Source: Pseudanabaena mucicola FACHB-723 (GTDB lineage: Bacteria > Cyanobacteriota > Cyanobacteriia > Pseudanabaenales > Pseudanabaenaceae). Taken from it: 64,000 nucleotides of DNA. Both the position numbers and the translations under genes were made by a program. Below the pieces are notes generated by a model, which was not told the origin of the DNA, made no database searches, and saw nothing but the letters and a program-made list of their open reading frames with translations. Of this stretch, positions 1 through 12,926 are shown piece by piece. The DNA is taken from contig NZ_JACJQB010000007.1 of assembly GCF_014696385.1 (NCBI RefSeq), forward strand, positions 1 to 64,000, read 5' to 3'. How positions within the stretch are numbered: position 1 is the stretch's first letter; each line of letters opens with the position of its first letter.

Positions 1-281
1 CATTGGTTTAGAAAGATGGTAATTTTAAGCTAAAATCACCATCTTTACAGGAATAGTGTGCCCGATTTTAGGCTGATTTCATTTCTGATTCAACACTTCT
101 GGGTCTGGATAAAATAGATAAACACATAAAATAAAAACTTAAGATACAGAAATTCTATTTCTTAAGTTTTTAAGTTTACTTATCATTACATGAGAAGTAA
201 CGTATTAAATTTATTAAAAATCTACAAAACATGGCTTTTTTACAGCAAATGATTTATGAACAAGGGGCTTAAGGCCCTTGT
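1..281. other. Gene-free left edge with three inverted repeats
   Basis: No convincing reading frame is present. The stretch holds an imperfect hairpin at 12-46 (arms AAAGATGGT / ACCATCTTT, extended inward with one mismatch), an A/T-rich hairpin at 133-171 (AAAAACTTAAG / CTTAAGTTTTT) and the left arm of the large palindrome at 241-300. The first two look like transcription terminators; the gene they would serve lies outside the window or is not visible. Confidence 0.5.
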
Positions 282-300
282 TCATAAATCATTTGCTGTA
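241..300. terminator. 26-bp perfect palindrome enclosing the end of the DUF433 gene
   Basis: Arms at 241-266 and 275-300 are exact reverse complements around an 8-nt centre. The right arm contains the last codons and the stop (284-282) of the minus-strand DUF433 gene, so the last six codons and the stop lie in the stem. It can act as a terminator, although the arm is followed by only a short U-rich stretch. Confidence 0.55.
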
Positions 301-503
301 ACTTCATAGGGAACCACTGTCAAACGGCGATCGAGATTGGCAGCAAACGCAAAACAAGCCCGCATATCTGCAAGTGTTAAATCAGGAAAATCATCCAATA
401 CCTCTTCAACACTCATTCCACCGCCAAGGTAGTCAAACACATCTGATACAGCAATGCGTGCGTTAACTATTTGATTTTGATGAAGTGGCGATCGCAATTT
501 CAC
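282..503 (-). CDS. Short DUF433-family protein
   Basis: This 73-residue protein matches the DUF433 core: a helix-turn-helix-like segment (ARIAVSDVFDYLGGGMSVEE, about residues 15-34) followed by FPDLTLADMRACFAFAA, the usual second half. DUF433 proteins often act as the antitoxin or DNA-binding partner of PIN-type toxins, but no toxin gene is adjacent. It lacks the usual N-terminal segment with the GKPxIxGTR motif, so it is short or N-terminally trimmed. The start is GTG and sits directly against the hairpin that ends apcE (504-540), with no clear ribosome binding site between them, so the start is uncertain. The 3' end lies inside a 26-bp palindrome. It may be a decaying gene; expression is unproven. 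Confidence 0.6.
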   Translation of the reverse strand: MKLRSPLHQNQIVNARIAVSDVFDYLGGGMSVEEVLDDFPDLTLADMRACFAFAANLDRRLTVVPYEVTANDL

Positions 504-540
504 AAAAAAAGAGAGATAGCAAAGCCACCTCTCTTTTTTT
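504..540. terminator. Terminator hairpin after apcE
   Basis: Arms AAAAAAAGAGAG (504-515) and CTCTCTTTTTTT (529-540) are exact reverse complements. The hairpin lies 24 bases past the apcE stop on the minus strand and ends in a T run. Confidence 0.75.
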
Positions 541-563
541 AGTTATCAGCTAATCTCGAAAAT

Positions 564-3332
<2,769 letters not shown>

Positions 3333-3532
3333 TTAAAGGGTATGTAAAAAGTCGAAATAATAACTACCCAGTATAGGGTTTTCCAACTTAAATATCTAAC
3401 TCTATCTCATCAGAAAATGCTGCATTTACAGGTAATTCAACTAAAAACTAACGATAAGTTTTGTAAAGCATGGGCAAGATCAGGCTGAGCGAAAACTAAT
3501 CGATAACTTACAAAGCAGCACATCCTGATGGG

Positions 3533-5335
3533 CTAGGGGGCTAAATCGGCATTAATAATCAGATCTCTGGCAGATTTGGCATTAACAGGTCTAGAAAATA
3601 AATATCCCTGCCCAAACTCGCAATGCAACTCTTTGATCTGATCGAGTTGATCCTGTGTTTCTATGCCCTCGGCAACGGTAAATATATTGAGGCTCTTGGC
3701 TAGGGCAATGATTGCTTTAATAATTTCTGTGTTTTTGCCATTTTTGCCCATTCGCATCACAAAAGAGCGATCAATTTTGAGGTGATCGATGGGCAGACGA
3801 TGCAAATAGCTTAGGGAAGAATAACCAGTGCCAAAGTCATCAATACCTAATTGGATATGACGATCGCGTAATTGAGAAATAATTTTGCCCGCAAACTCGG
3901 CATTGCCCATAATGTCGCTTTCGGTGATCTCTAGGCGTAGCGACTTTCCACTTATGCCTGTCTCTTGCAAGATATCGTCAATCTGTTGCAGTAAGTCAAA
4001 ACTCATAAAGTGCTTGACTGAAAGATTGACATTAATAGTTAAAGAATCGGCAATACCTTCATCGTGCCAATTTTGTAACTGTTGGCAGGCTTGGCGTAAT
4101 ACAAATAGGTCGATCGGAATTACTAGCCCCGTTTCTTCGGAGATGGGAATAAATTTGCTAGGAACAATGAAACCTTTTTCGGGATGATTCCAACGCACTA
4201 GGGCTTCAAATGCCGAAATTTGATGATTGGCTAAGTTGATGATCGGTTGATAGTAAACCTCTAGCTCATGGCGGTCGATCGCGTGTCTGAGATCGGATTC
4301 AAGGCGGAAATTATGCAAGGCATGACTATGCATCGTGGGGTCAAACATCTGATAGCAAGCTTTACCATTTGCCTTAGCCCGATACATCGCTGTATCTGCA
4401 TCTCGCAAAATATGCTCAGGCTGTTTGTAGGTTTGATCGCCCATGACAATGCCAATACTGACATTAGAAAACACTTGATATTCACTAATCTGGAACGGGG
4501 GAGACAGTTCGCGCAAAATATAATTGGCAACTTTGATGGCATCACTGCTCTGTCTGGTGTCTTGCAGCAATATGGCAAATTCATCGCCTCCCAAGCGGCA
4601 AAGAGTTGTTCCTGAGGTTAGACACATCTCAATTCTTCTGGCAATCGAAACTAGTAGTTGATCGCCCACAAGATGCCCAAGAGAATCATTCACAGCCTGA
4701 AAGCGATCGCAATCTAAAAACAAAACCGCAAAGGGAGAATCAATTTGCTGATTAGATTTCTGGATTAACTGCTCCAGTTGCTTCATAAACCAAGTGCGGT
4801 TGGGCAAACCTGTCAAAACATCATGTAACGCGAGATGCAACAAACGTTCTTGAGCCTGTAGGCGCTCAGCAATCTCCTGTTCTAGTTGGGCAGTTTTTTG
4901 GCGGACACGCTCTTCGAGGCAGGCATTTAGTTGTTTGATTTCTTTTTGAGAGTCGACCAAACTAAGATGGGTTTGAATCCGCGCTAGTACCTCCTCGCGT
5001 TGGAATGGCTTTGTAATATAGTCAACCCCACCAATACTAAAAGCTTGGACTTTATCCAAGACATCATCCAAGGCGCTCAAAAAAATTACGGGGATATGGC
5101 TAGTTTTGCTATTGGATTTGAGTCGCTTACAGACTTCATAGCCATTAATATGGGGCATCATGATGTCTAGCAAGATCAGATCTGGCTGCGCGGCTTCGGC
5201 AACGGTCAGAGCCATTAGTCCATCGGTGACGCTGCGTACCTTATAGCCTTGCTCCATTAAGGTTGTCGAGAGAAACCGCAAATTATTGGGCATGTCATCG
5301 ACTATTAAAATATCGCCACTATAGTTTCTAGTCAT
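3533..5335 (-). CDS. Response regulator with GGDEF and EAL domains
   Basis: A 600-residue cytosolic cyclic-di-GMP regulator. Residues 5-125 form a receiver (VDD near the start, phospho-acceptor Asp in LILLDIMMP, and the KP pair in YITKPF). A coiled coil covers about 130-165, a GGDEF domain about 170-325 and an EAL domain about 340-590. The synthase motif is intact (RLGGDEFAIL), but the inhibitory RxxD site five residues upstream is absent (TSGT there). The EAL domain keeps EALVRW, the NVNLSV segment, EITESD, DDFGTGYSS and KIDRSFV, so it should hydrolyse c-di-GMP. Either or both activities are possible. It lies 136 bp downstream of the hybrid kinase on the same strand, which is the likely phosphate donor by position; this is inference. 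Confidence 0.9.
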   Translation of the reverse strand: MTRNYSGDILIVDDMPNNLRFLSTTLMEQGYKVRSVTDGLMALTVAEAAQPDLILLDIMMPHINGYEVCKRLKSNSKTSHIPVIFLSALDDVLDKVQAFSIGGVDYITKPFQREEVLARIQTHLSLVDSQKEIKQLNACLEERVRQKTAQLEQEIAERLQAQERLLHLALHDVLTGLPNRTWFMKQLEQLIQKSNQQIDSPFAVLFLDCDRFQAVNDSLGHLVGDQLLVSIARRIEMCLTSGTTLCRLGGDEFAILLQDTRQSSDAIKVANYILRELSPPFQISEYQVFSNVSIGIVMGDQTYKQPEHILRDADTAMYRAKANGKACYQMFDPTMHSHALHNFRLESDLRHAIDRHELEVYYQPIINLANHQISAFEALVRWNHPEKGFIVPSKFIPISEETGLVIPIDLFVLRQACQQLQNWHDEGIADSLTINVNLSVKHFMSFDLLQQIDDILQETGISGKSLRLEITESDIMGNAEFAGKIISQLRDRHIQLGIDDFGTGYSSLSYLHRLPIDHLKIDRSFVMRMGKNGKNTEIIKAIIALAKSLNIFTVAEGIETQDQLDQIKELHCEFGQGYLFSRPVNAKSARDLIINADLAP

Positions 5336-5471
5336 TACTTAGCTTCACCCATGCGGCGATTATCTTAAAAATCCTGAAAGTTTTTGAAAAATTTTACAAA
5401 GCTTTTTAAAGTACATTTTGTTAATTGCTAGGTAAATTTTCCTAAAAAAACATAACATCAATTAGAGTTGG

Positions 5472-8400
5472 TCATTTTACGAGAAATTTTTGAGTCAGCT
5501 CTATGATTTGATTGTAACAAAAATTATCAATCAGGCTGAGTAAAGACTGAATTAAAACTGTGTTGTTTGAAGGAATTTCTTTAATTAATTCATGGATCAG
5601 GTCATTGTCAGCAAGGGTGGCGGCTTGCTGAAGCTTCTGAAGCCAAATATCGGGCATTTCGGGTAAATGTATTTGTAGATTGGTGGTTAAGGTGTCTGGA
5701 TCACTGTAGTCCTGATCCATAGCATTGCGATCGCAATCGTCTTGATATACATAGGTGACTCCGAGATATTCGGCTAACTTATCGAAAATGACAGTTTCTT
5801 GGAAAGGTTTACGCACAAAGTCATCACAACCTGCCGAGAGGATGATCACTTTCTCTTCCTCTAAGGCACTTGCCGTGAGGGCAATAATTACCGTTGCTTG
5901 TCCTTGTAGGTGTGATTTGATGCGCCGAGTGGCTTCGTAACCATCCATGATGGGCATTCGCATATCCATCCAAATTAAATGTGGTTGCCATTCTTCCCAA
6001 ATTGCGATCGCAGCTAAGCCATTTTCCGCGTCTTTGACTTGAAACCCAACGGACTCCAAAAGCTTCACTAGTAAATGCCGACTTTCCCAACGATCTTCAG
6101 CCACAAGGATGCGATATTCTGGCTGATTAGGGGCAAGTCCAATGACATAGCGCTCATCAACTGTCCGCGCTGGCACTGGCACTGCCGAGATGCCCACGGG
6201 TAGATACACATCAAAACTGCTCCCTTCCTGCAATTTGCTCTGTACCGTAATCTTGCCACCCATCAACTCTGCAAATCTGCGACTAATTGCTAAGCCTAGA
6301 CCAGTTCCCTCTGCCGATAGTTTGCCGATATCTGTTTGCTCAAACGCATCAAAGATTTTTTCTAGATAATCACTGGGAATCCCTTGACCTGTATCTTTTA
6401 CACTAAATTTGAGCGCCATAAGATCTACCGATATGGTTGAGGCGGTGGCAAGCAGATCTGGATTTAAACCATGTTCCGAGATGTTCGTTAGCTCAACGGT
6501 AAGATGCACAGAGCCATGTTCAGTAAATTTGATGGCATTACTTAATAGATTGATCAGAATTTGGCGCAACTTGCCTTCATCGGTGTTAATCCATCGCGGC
6601 GTGTCTGCCGATCGCTGAAAGAGAAGTTGCAGGGATTTGTCGTCAACCTTAATGCGGAACATTTTTTCTAAGGTGTCGAGGAGGTAGTACAGGTCAAAAC
6701 TACCGATATTGAGAGTAATTTGCCCTGCTTCAATTTTGGACATATCGAGAACGTCATTGATTAGTTCTAAGAGATGATCGCCGCTGTTATGGATGATTTT
6801 TAAATAAGAGCGATGCTTGTCTTGGATGGAACTATCACGAATCATTAGTTGGGTAAAACCAAGAATCGCATTGAGGGGAGTTCGCAATTCATGGCTCATG
6901 CTGGCGAGGAATTGACCTTTGGCTTGACTTGCCGACTCCGCAATGTGTTTTGCCTGTTTGAGTTGTTGTTCAATTTGTTTACCCTTGGTGATGTCACGGG
7001 CTACCCAAATTACAGTTTCGGCATCAATGGGAGAGATGCTCGCATTCCACCAAATCAACTGATTATTTTGTGTCAAACTATATTCAAGGTTGAGGGTTTG
7101 TTGTTTCTCAATTACTTTCTGGACATTGAGAGTAATAAGCTTAGCTTGTTCTGTGGAAAATATTTCCTCTGGAAGTTTCCCAATTACTTGATCAGGCGTG
7201 AGCCATCCTAAATCCCTTCTAGTTTGCGGAATTTTGCGAACAATACCTTGGCGATCGCGCACTAAAATCACTTCATCCATGGCGGCAAATAGCGCTTTCA
7301 TTTCCGCATTGGCAATTCGTAGTCTGTCTTCCGATTGTTTATGATCGATGCCAATGGCGATCGCATTGGCGATTAAGTCAAGCATCTGGATATCGGTATC
7401 GAGATGGGACTGAGCAACCAGAAATAGAACGCCAACTCCTCTACCTTTGACGAGCAGAGGATATCCGACTAGGGAATTAATCTCATTTTCCTGTAGCCAA
7501 AGTTGATCAGCTTCACTTAAATCAGCCACAATCTGGTCGGTCAAAAGAGGCTGAAACTCGCCCTGCATAATTGCCCAAATTTTATCTGGGGATACCAAGT
7601 GGCGCAGTCTTTCACTATCTGTTGCACTATATTTGCCTGTGCTAATTTGCAACTCAATATCGGTTGCCCCTGCATTAATTGTCCAGATTTGGGCAAAGTC
7701 TACATCCAGATGTCGCCATAAAGACTCCACGAAGGATTGCAGCACGTCTTCAAGTCGGTTGAGCTGCGTCGATGCCGAGCCAATTTCTGACACCAAAATT
7801 GAAAGATGGACGCGATCGAGTAGTTCTGCTTCTACTTGTTTGCGATCGCTAATGTCAAAAATTACGCCATCGAGCCACAGTAAATCGCCTTTTTTATCAA
7901 AGAGCCCTTGACCTTTTTCGCAGAGATGACGAATATTGCTTTCCGCATCAATAATCCGATATTCCAAACTGTAGGGTTGGCAACACTCTAGACTGTCATT
8001 GATTGTGTGTTCTACATGTTGTTGATCATCTGGATGGATAATGTTGAACCAAGTCCGTTGGCAATTGTTGATAAAGTCGGACTCAGGATAGCCCGTAATT
8101 TCCTTCACAGCTCCGCCCATAAAAACGATATCCCAAGAATTGCGATCGCAGGCAGCCCGATAAACAATTCCCGACAGATTGCGTACCAAACTTTTAAACT
8201 TTGCATCTGAAGTCTGTAGCTCTGTGATGCGCTCTTGAATTCGCAATTCGAGGTTTTCATTGGCACTTGCCAAACTGGCAAAGGAATATTTCAATTGCCT
8301 CGCCATTTGATTAAACGCATGGGAAAGCTGATTTAGTTCGTCAAATTTCGCTGGGGGAATTTCACGATCGAGGTCGCCACTCGCAAGATTCTGGCTAGCG

Positions 8401-9593
8401 AGCGTTAAATTTTGCAGAGAGCGATTGATGTAGTCAGTAGTTATGATTACTAAAACGATCGCAGCAGCTAGGACTAGACATAGCAATGCCACAAAGGTTT
8501 GCTGCGTAATATTTAGTTGTTCAGTAAAGTCAGACTCAGGAACTACTACCGCAATTAGCCATTCGATGCCCCGTTCATCACGATAGGGCAGTACCTTGAG
8601 AAATATATTGCCGCTTTCGCTTGCAAATTTGATATTTTGGGCTGTGGTAATTTGCGATAGTCCCCCCAGTTCTTTTTCTAAATGTTGCACCGAGGCTCTA
8701 ATCATCGGCTGTTGAATGCTGTTAATCGCCAGTCGTTCAACCTGTTTGCGATCGCTATTATTTGCATAGGGATTGTCTAAAACAGAGCTGGCAACTAGTA
8801 GCCCCGAAGGTTCAAAAATCAGAGCCTGACCCGATTTACCGATCTGCAATTCCTTTAAAAAAACACTAATATTTGCGAGGGAAAGATCCGCTCCTAAGAC
8901 TCCAATTCTTTCGCCTTGAGCATTGAACACGGCAAGACTGGCACTAATTACTTGTTCGGGCAATGCGGAATCTTGATAAATTTCACTCCAAATTGGTTTG
9001 CGGGAATTAATGGCAGCACGATACCAAGGTCTTTGCCTCGCATCATATAGTTCTGGGCTACCTTGAGGTTTTAGCCGATTTCCCTGCTGATCGAGGCTAA
9101 AGTAATAGCGCTGTAAACCATTGATATTAACTGCCAGTGTTAAGCCCTGCAAAGGATCATTCGGGCTACTATTTAGCCGATTAATCCCAATAAATTCCCC
9201 TGTTTTTTCGCCCCCATAATAAATCCAAGAAACTTTGGGAAATCTCTGAATTTGTCGCCATAGATATTTTTCGCTCAACTGACCTTGGGGCTGTAGCGCA
9301 CCCTGTTTAATCGCATCGGCATTAATCTGATTGATTAAATGTGGAGTTTCGAGGTAAGTAGTGAGTTTTTGTTGAATGCGATCGCTAATTTCGGTTTGTA
9401 GTTGCTTCACCAAATTGGTGACCGTTTCCTGTTCACTGCGCCAAGCTAACCATATTGCTAAACCTGATATCCCGACGATCAAGGTTACAAATTGACTGAT
9501 CAGAATAAATTTGAGTGATAACTTCCGATTTTTGCCAAGAATCATTCCACCCAGCCATAGACAAATTATGTTTTTAAGTATAGCGATCGCCAT
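5472..9593 (-). CDS. Hybrid sensor histidine kinase (Cache, HAMP, PAS, GAF, PAS, kinase, receiver)
   Basis: A 1373-residue membrane sensor kinase. In order: transmembrane helix at about 27-50; extracytoplasmic double-Cache-like sensor to about 345; second transmembrane helix near 365-390; HAMP; PAS (about 475-590, preceding DISDRKQVEAEL); GAF (about 600-750); PAS (about 775-885); HisKA with the phospho-acceptor in SMSHELRTPLNAILGF; ATPase domain with GTGLGLAISRR; a receiver (phospho-acceptor Asp in LIWMDMRMPIMDGYE); and a tail of about 100 residues without a clear Hpt motif. An alternative ATG 16 codons in (9545) would give a more usual short cytoplasmic N-terminus before the first helix. It is followed by the REC-GGDEF-EAL gene and separated from the upstream efflux genes by a terminator. 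Confidence 0.9.
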   Translation of the reverse strand: MAIAILKNIICLWLGGMILGKNRKLSLKFILISQFVTLIVGISGLAIWLAWRSEQETVTNLVKQLQTEISDRIQQKLTTYLETPHLINQINADAIKQGALQPQGQLSEKYLWRQIQRFPKVSWIYYGGEKTGEFIGINRLNSSPNDPLQGLTLAVNINGLQRYYFSLDQQGNRLKPQGSPELYDARQRPWYRAAINSRKPIWSEIYQDSALPEQVISASLAVFNAQGERIGVLGADLSLANISVFLKELQIGKSGQALIFEPSGLLVASSVLDNPYANNSDRKQVERLAINSIQQPMIRASVQHLEKELGGLSQITTAQNIKFASESGNIFLKVLPYRDERGIEWLIAVVVPESDFTEQLNITQQTFVALLCLVLAAAIVLVIITTDYINRSLQNLTLASQNLASGDLDREIPPAKFDELNQLSHAFNQMARQLKYSFASLASANENLELRIQERITELQTSDAKFKSLVRNLSGIVYRAACDRNSWDIVFMGGAVKEITGYPESDFINNCQRTWFNIIHPDDQQHVEHTINDSLECCQPYSLEYRIIDAESNIRHLCEKGQGLFDKKGDLLWLDGVIFDISDRKQVEAELLDRVHLSILVSEIGSASTQLNRLEDVLQSFVESLWRHLDVDFAQIWTINAGATDIELQISTGKYSATDSERLRHLVSPDKIWAIMQGEFQPLLTDQIVADLSEADQLWLQENEINSLVGYPLLVKGRGVGVLFLVAQSHLDTDIQMLDLIANAIAIGIDHKQSEDRLRIANAEMKALFAAMDEVILVRDRQGIVRKIPQTRRDLGWLTPDQVIGKLPEEIFSTEQAKLITLNVQKVIEKQQTLNLEYSLTQNNQLIWWNASISPIDAETVIWVARDITKGKQIEQQLKQAKHIAESASQAKGQFLASMSHELRTPLNAILGFTQLMIRDSSIQDKHRSYLKIIHNSGDHLLELINDVLDMSKIEAGQITLNIGSFDLYYLLDTLEKMFRIKVDDKSLQLLFQRSADTPRWINTDEGKLRQILINLLSNAIKFTEHGSVHLTVELTNISEHGLNPDLLATASTISVDLMALKFSVKDTGQGIPSDYLEKIFDAFEQTDIGKLSAEGTGLGLAISRRFAELMGGKITVQSKLQEGSSFDVYLPVGISAVPVPARTVDERYVIGLAPNQPEYRILVAEDRWESRHLLVKLLESVGFQVKDAENGLAAIAIWEEWQPHLIWMDMRMPIMDGYEATRRIKSHLQGQATVIIALTASALEEEKVIILSAGCDDFVRKPFQETVIFDKLAEYLGVTYVYQDDCDRNAMDQDYSDPDTLTTNLQIHLPEMPDIWLQKLQQAATLADNDLIHELIKEIPSNNTVLIQSLLSLIDNFCYNQIIELTQKFLVK

Positions 9594-9632
9594 CTTTAAG
9601 CTGCTATATCAGATCAAGATACCCAATAAAAA

Positions 9633-9665
9633 AGAGAGATGCAGTGCCAAGCGCTGCATCTCTCT
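9633..9665. terminator. Terminator after the RND efflux operon
   Basis: Arms AGAGAGATGCAG (9633-9644) and CTGCATCTCTCT (9654-9665) are exact reverse complements. On the minus strand they follow the RND gene stop and end in a T run, just before the hybrid kinase start. Confidence 0.75.
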
Positions 9666-9673
9666 AAGAAAAT

Positions 9674-12600
9674 TTATGTTTTGGAGGCTTTGATCGGCAC
9701 TAACTGACTAACTTTTTTCCAGCTAAACTCATGCAAAAGTACATAGGAGCAGGGAATCAAGAATAGAGTTAGCAACGTTGCGAGGGCTAACCCAGAAAAT
9801 ATAACAATGCCCAAAGGTTGCAGAAACTCGCCGCCATCACCGCCACCAAGGGCAAGGGGAAAAGCACCCACAACCGTGGTAATTGTGGTCATCAAAATCG
9901 GGCGCAAGCGCGTGGGGGCAGCTTGGAGCATCGCCTGAATACGGCTACATCTCTGCTCTTCGCGGATTTGATTCGCCAATTCCACCAACACGATCGCATT
10001 ATTAACCACAATTCCAATCAGGAGAATTACACCAATTACTACCATTACATTAATGGAGCTACCCGTCACATACAGACCCACAATGCCGCCCGCCAAGGCA
10101 AGGGGAATTGTCAGCATGATCACTAAGGGATCGAGTAAGGAGTTGTACTGCACTGCCATCACCACGAAAACGAGGAAGGCAGCTAACACACCCAATAATC
10201 CGAAGGACTTGGAAAGATTTTCATTAGCTTCCTTGGCACTGCTTGGCAACACCGTGACCCCCTCAGGTAAATCGATAGCGGCGATCGTCTCTTCCGTCTG
10301 GCGGATGGCATCACTGAGGCTGGCACCGCGCTCAATGCTGCCAAGGAGTAAATAAACTTGACGTTGATTAATACGTTGGATTTCTCCGGGGGCAAGCCCT
10401 TCGCGGATCGTCGATACATCGGCAAGACGTACAGGACGATTATTGCTGACAAACAGAGGCACTTGCTGCAATTGGGATGAGTTTTGACGCAGAGCTGGAT
10501 CGACCTGCACACGCACATCAATCAGGCGATCGCCCCGTTGCAATTGCGTCGGCACGGAACCTGTGATTGCGGTTTGTAAGGTTGAGCCGATCGATTGAGT
10601 GGATAGTCCGAGCGCCTGTAATCTTTCCCAATCGGGGACAATTTGCACTTCAGGCTGACGAGCATCGGTGTCGGGGCGGAAGTTTGCGCCTTTAACATTT
10701 TTTTCGAGGGCGCTCAGAATTTCTGTACCCGCTTGCGCTAGCACTTCTGGATTAGTTCCCTGCAAAACTACGTCAATATCGGTTCTGGGTACGGGGGAAT
10801 TGTTGACGATGATACCGCGTACTTGTCCAGGATTGACGCGCACGCGCACCCCTGCCAGATTGAGTTTGCCAATTTCCTGATTAACTCGACTCACAAAAGC
10901 GGCAATATCAGTATTGGGCTTGAGCGTAATCGTGCTACCACTACGGAGTGGATTAGACGTGACGTTATTTCCAAAGGAGCCACCACCAATCGTCGCAAAT
11001 GAGTAGGCAGTTTCAGGCTGCTTCCTCAAAATTTCGTCCACCATTTCCATGACACGGATATTTTGGGCGAGGGTTGTACCTGCGGGAAACTGGACATTGA
11101 CGCTAGCATCACCTGTTCTGACTTGGGGAATGATTTCTTGCGGTAGTTGTTGCGCCATGACAAGACCGCCACCACCTAGTACCGCGAATATGGTGATCAC
11201 GACTAATAGTCGATAATGCACAATTCTGGCTAAAAATCTTGAATATCCAAGGGTTGCAGCGGCAAAACGATTTTCAAAACCGCGCATGAACCAAGTTTCA
11301 TTTAGACGGCTCGACCAAGGAATGGCAAGCAGTCGCGAGGCGAGCATCGGGACTACGGTAATTGCGATCGCAATCGAAGCAAGTACAGAAAAGCTGATGG
11401 TCAGAATTAGTTGATTGAAGAGCAGTGACAGAAATCCGCCCAGTAATAGGAATGGGAAAATAACGACGAGGTTGGTACTGGTGGAGGCAATTAACGCCGA
11501 TTCGATTTCGGTACTGCTGACTTGTGATTGATTGATAATTTCGGCAAACTCAGGATCACCACCTTTGCGTCTGCGGATTTTTTCCAGCCCGATGGTGATG
11601 TTTTCGAGCATGACGATTGAGTTGTCAACAACAATACCCACGCCAAGAGCCAAACCACCAAGGCTAAATAGGTTTAAGGAGAATCCAAAAATACCCATGC
11701 AGATAACGGCGGCAAGGGTAGCAAGCGGAATGGCAAGACTGATGATCAGAGTTTGGCGGAGCGAGCCGAGAAACAGAAATACAGCGATGGCAGCTAGCCC
11801 TGCACCGATAATCCCCGAAGAGGTGACGTTAGCCACTGAAGCTCTGATCAGTCGGGACTCATCAATGGTGGCAGTCAGTTCGGCATCACTGGGAATCAGA
11901 CCACTGGTTTGCAAGGCTTGAATTTTTTCTTTGACGCGATCGACCACCTCGATCGTGTTGGCATCGGGCTGTTTGGTGACCAATAGACGTACAGCAGGCT
12001 GTCCATTTAGGGTCGTAAATACCCGTTGCTCTTCAGTACCATCAATAATGTTGGCGAAATCACGCAAATAGACCTGTTGAGGCTGAGCCGTAGGACTAGC
12101 ATTGCCACTACGCACAATAAAAGATAGATTTTCTAATTCACTGACATCGCGAAACTTACCGATCGCACGGGTAAGCGGTTCAATCGAGCCATCACGGAGT
12201 CGTCCCCCAGAAATGTCAATATTGCGATCGCGAAGGGCATTGAGGACATCATTAACATTTACACCCACAGACTGGAGGCGTTGGAGGTCAAGATTAACCT
12301 GCACTTCTTCTCTCACGCCACCCACCACATCGATTCCTGCCACCCCCGGCACAATCGATAGTTCGCGAGCTAATTCCTCATCGGCAAACAGTCGCAACTC
12401 TGGCAGAGAGAGGGAAGGTGAAGTCAGGGCAAACTCATAGACAGGAAATTGAGAAGGATCGAACTTAAAGATCCGTGCATCTTCAATATCTTCTGGCAAG
12501 CGACTACGACCACGATTAAAACTGGCTACGGTGTCGTTGAGTGCTTGGTTAACATCACTGCCTGCCTCGAAAAACAAATCCACCCGCACTTGACCTTCAC

Positions 12601-12892
12601 GGGTACGCGAAAAAAGTTGATTGACTCCTTCGGTAACTGCGAGAGATTCCTCTAGGGGTTTGGTGACTTCCGTAATCGCAACTTCGGGCGTAATTCCCGG
12701 AATATTAACTTGAACACCAATACGCGGATACACAATCGATGGAAGTAAATCTACCTGCAATCGGGTGACATAGAATGCTCCCATCACAAAAATTGCGATC
12801 GTCAGCATCAATGTACCGATATGACGACGAATCGCCGTGGCACTGATGCTAAATCCTGTCGGTTTCGGGCTAGGGGAGTCGGACGCGCTCAT
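9674..12892 (-). CDS. RND-family efflux transporter (AcrB/HAE1-like inner-membrane subunit)
   Basis: At 1072 residues this has the size and symmetry of resistance-nodulation-division pumps: an N-terminal helix (about 24-45), a large periplasmic loop, helices 2-6, helix 7, a second periplasmic loop and helices 8-12. The helix-4 proton-relay motif reads GIVVDNSIVMLEN, with Asp-Asn where AcrB has Asp-Asp; many RND subfamilies share this. The start ATG is followed by a Pro/Ser-rich stretch and then the conserved GFSISATAIRRHIG lead-in. It lies 34 bp downstream of the adaptor gene, so the two form an operon. No TolC-like outer-membrane gene is in the window, so an unlinked channel is expected. The substrate cannot be read from sequence. 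Confidence 0.93.
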   Translation of the reverse strand: MSASDSPSPKPTGFSISATAIRRHIGTLMLTIAIFVMGAFYVTRLQVDLLPSIVYPRIGVQVNIPGITPEVAITEVTKPLEESLAVTEGVNQLFSRTREGQVRVDLFFEAGSDVNQALNDTVASFNRGRSRLPEDIEDARIFKFDPSQFPVYEFALTSPSLSLPELRLFADEELARELSIVPGVAGIDVVGGVREEVQVNLDLQRLQSVGVNVNDVLNALRDRNIDISGGRLRDGSIEPLTRAIGKFRDVSELENLSFIVRSGNASPTAQPQQVYLRDFANIIDGTEEQRVFTTLNGQPAVRLLVTKQPDANTIEVVDRVKEKIQALQTSGLIPSDAELTATIDESRLIRASVANVTSSGIIGAGLAAIAVFLFLGSLRQTLIISLAIPLATLAAVICMGIFGFSLNLFSLGGLALGVGIVVDNSIVMLENITIGLEKIRRRKGGDPEFAEIINQSQVSSTEIESALIASTSTNLVVIFPFLLLGGFLSLLFNQLILTISFSVLASIAIAITVVPMLASRLLAIPWSSRLNETWFMRGFENRFAAATLGYSRFLARIVHYRLLVVITIFAVLGGGGLVMAQQLPQEIIPQVRTGDASVNVQFPAGTTLAQNIRVMEMVDEILRKQPETAYSFATIGGGSFGNNVTSNPLRSGSTITLKPNTDIAAFVSRVNQEIGKLNLAGVRVRVNPGQVRGIIVNNSPVPRTDIDVVLQGTNPEVLAQAGTEILSALEKNVKGANFRPDTDARQPEVQIVPDWERLQALGLSTQSIGSTLQTAITGSVPTQLQRGDRLIDVRVQVDPALRQNSSQLQQVPLFVSNNRPVRLADVSTIREGLAPGEIQRINQRQVYLLLGSIERGASLSDAIRQTEETIAAIDLPEGVTVLPSSAKEANENLSKSFGLLGVLAAFLVFVVMAVQYNSLLDPLVIMLTIPLALAGGIVGLYVTGSSINVMVVIGVILLIGIVVNNAIVLVELANQIREEQRCSRIQAMLQAAPTRLRPILMTTITTVVGAFPLALGGGDGGEFLQPLGIVIFSGLALATLLTLFLIPCSYVLLHEFSWKKVSQLVPIKASKT

Positions 12893-12926
12893 AGATTACC
12901 TCTAGATTTTCTATCGATGAATCGGA

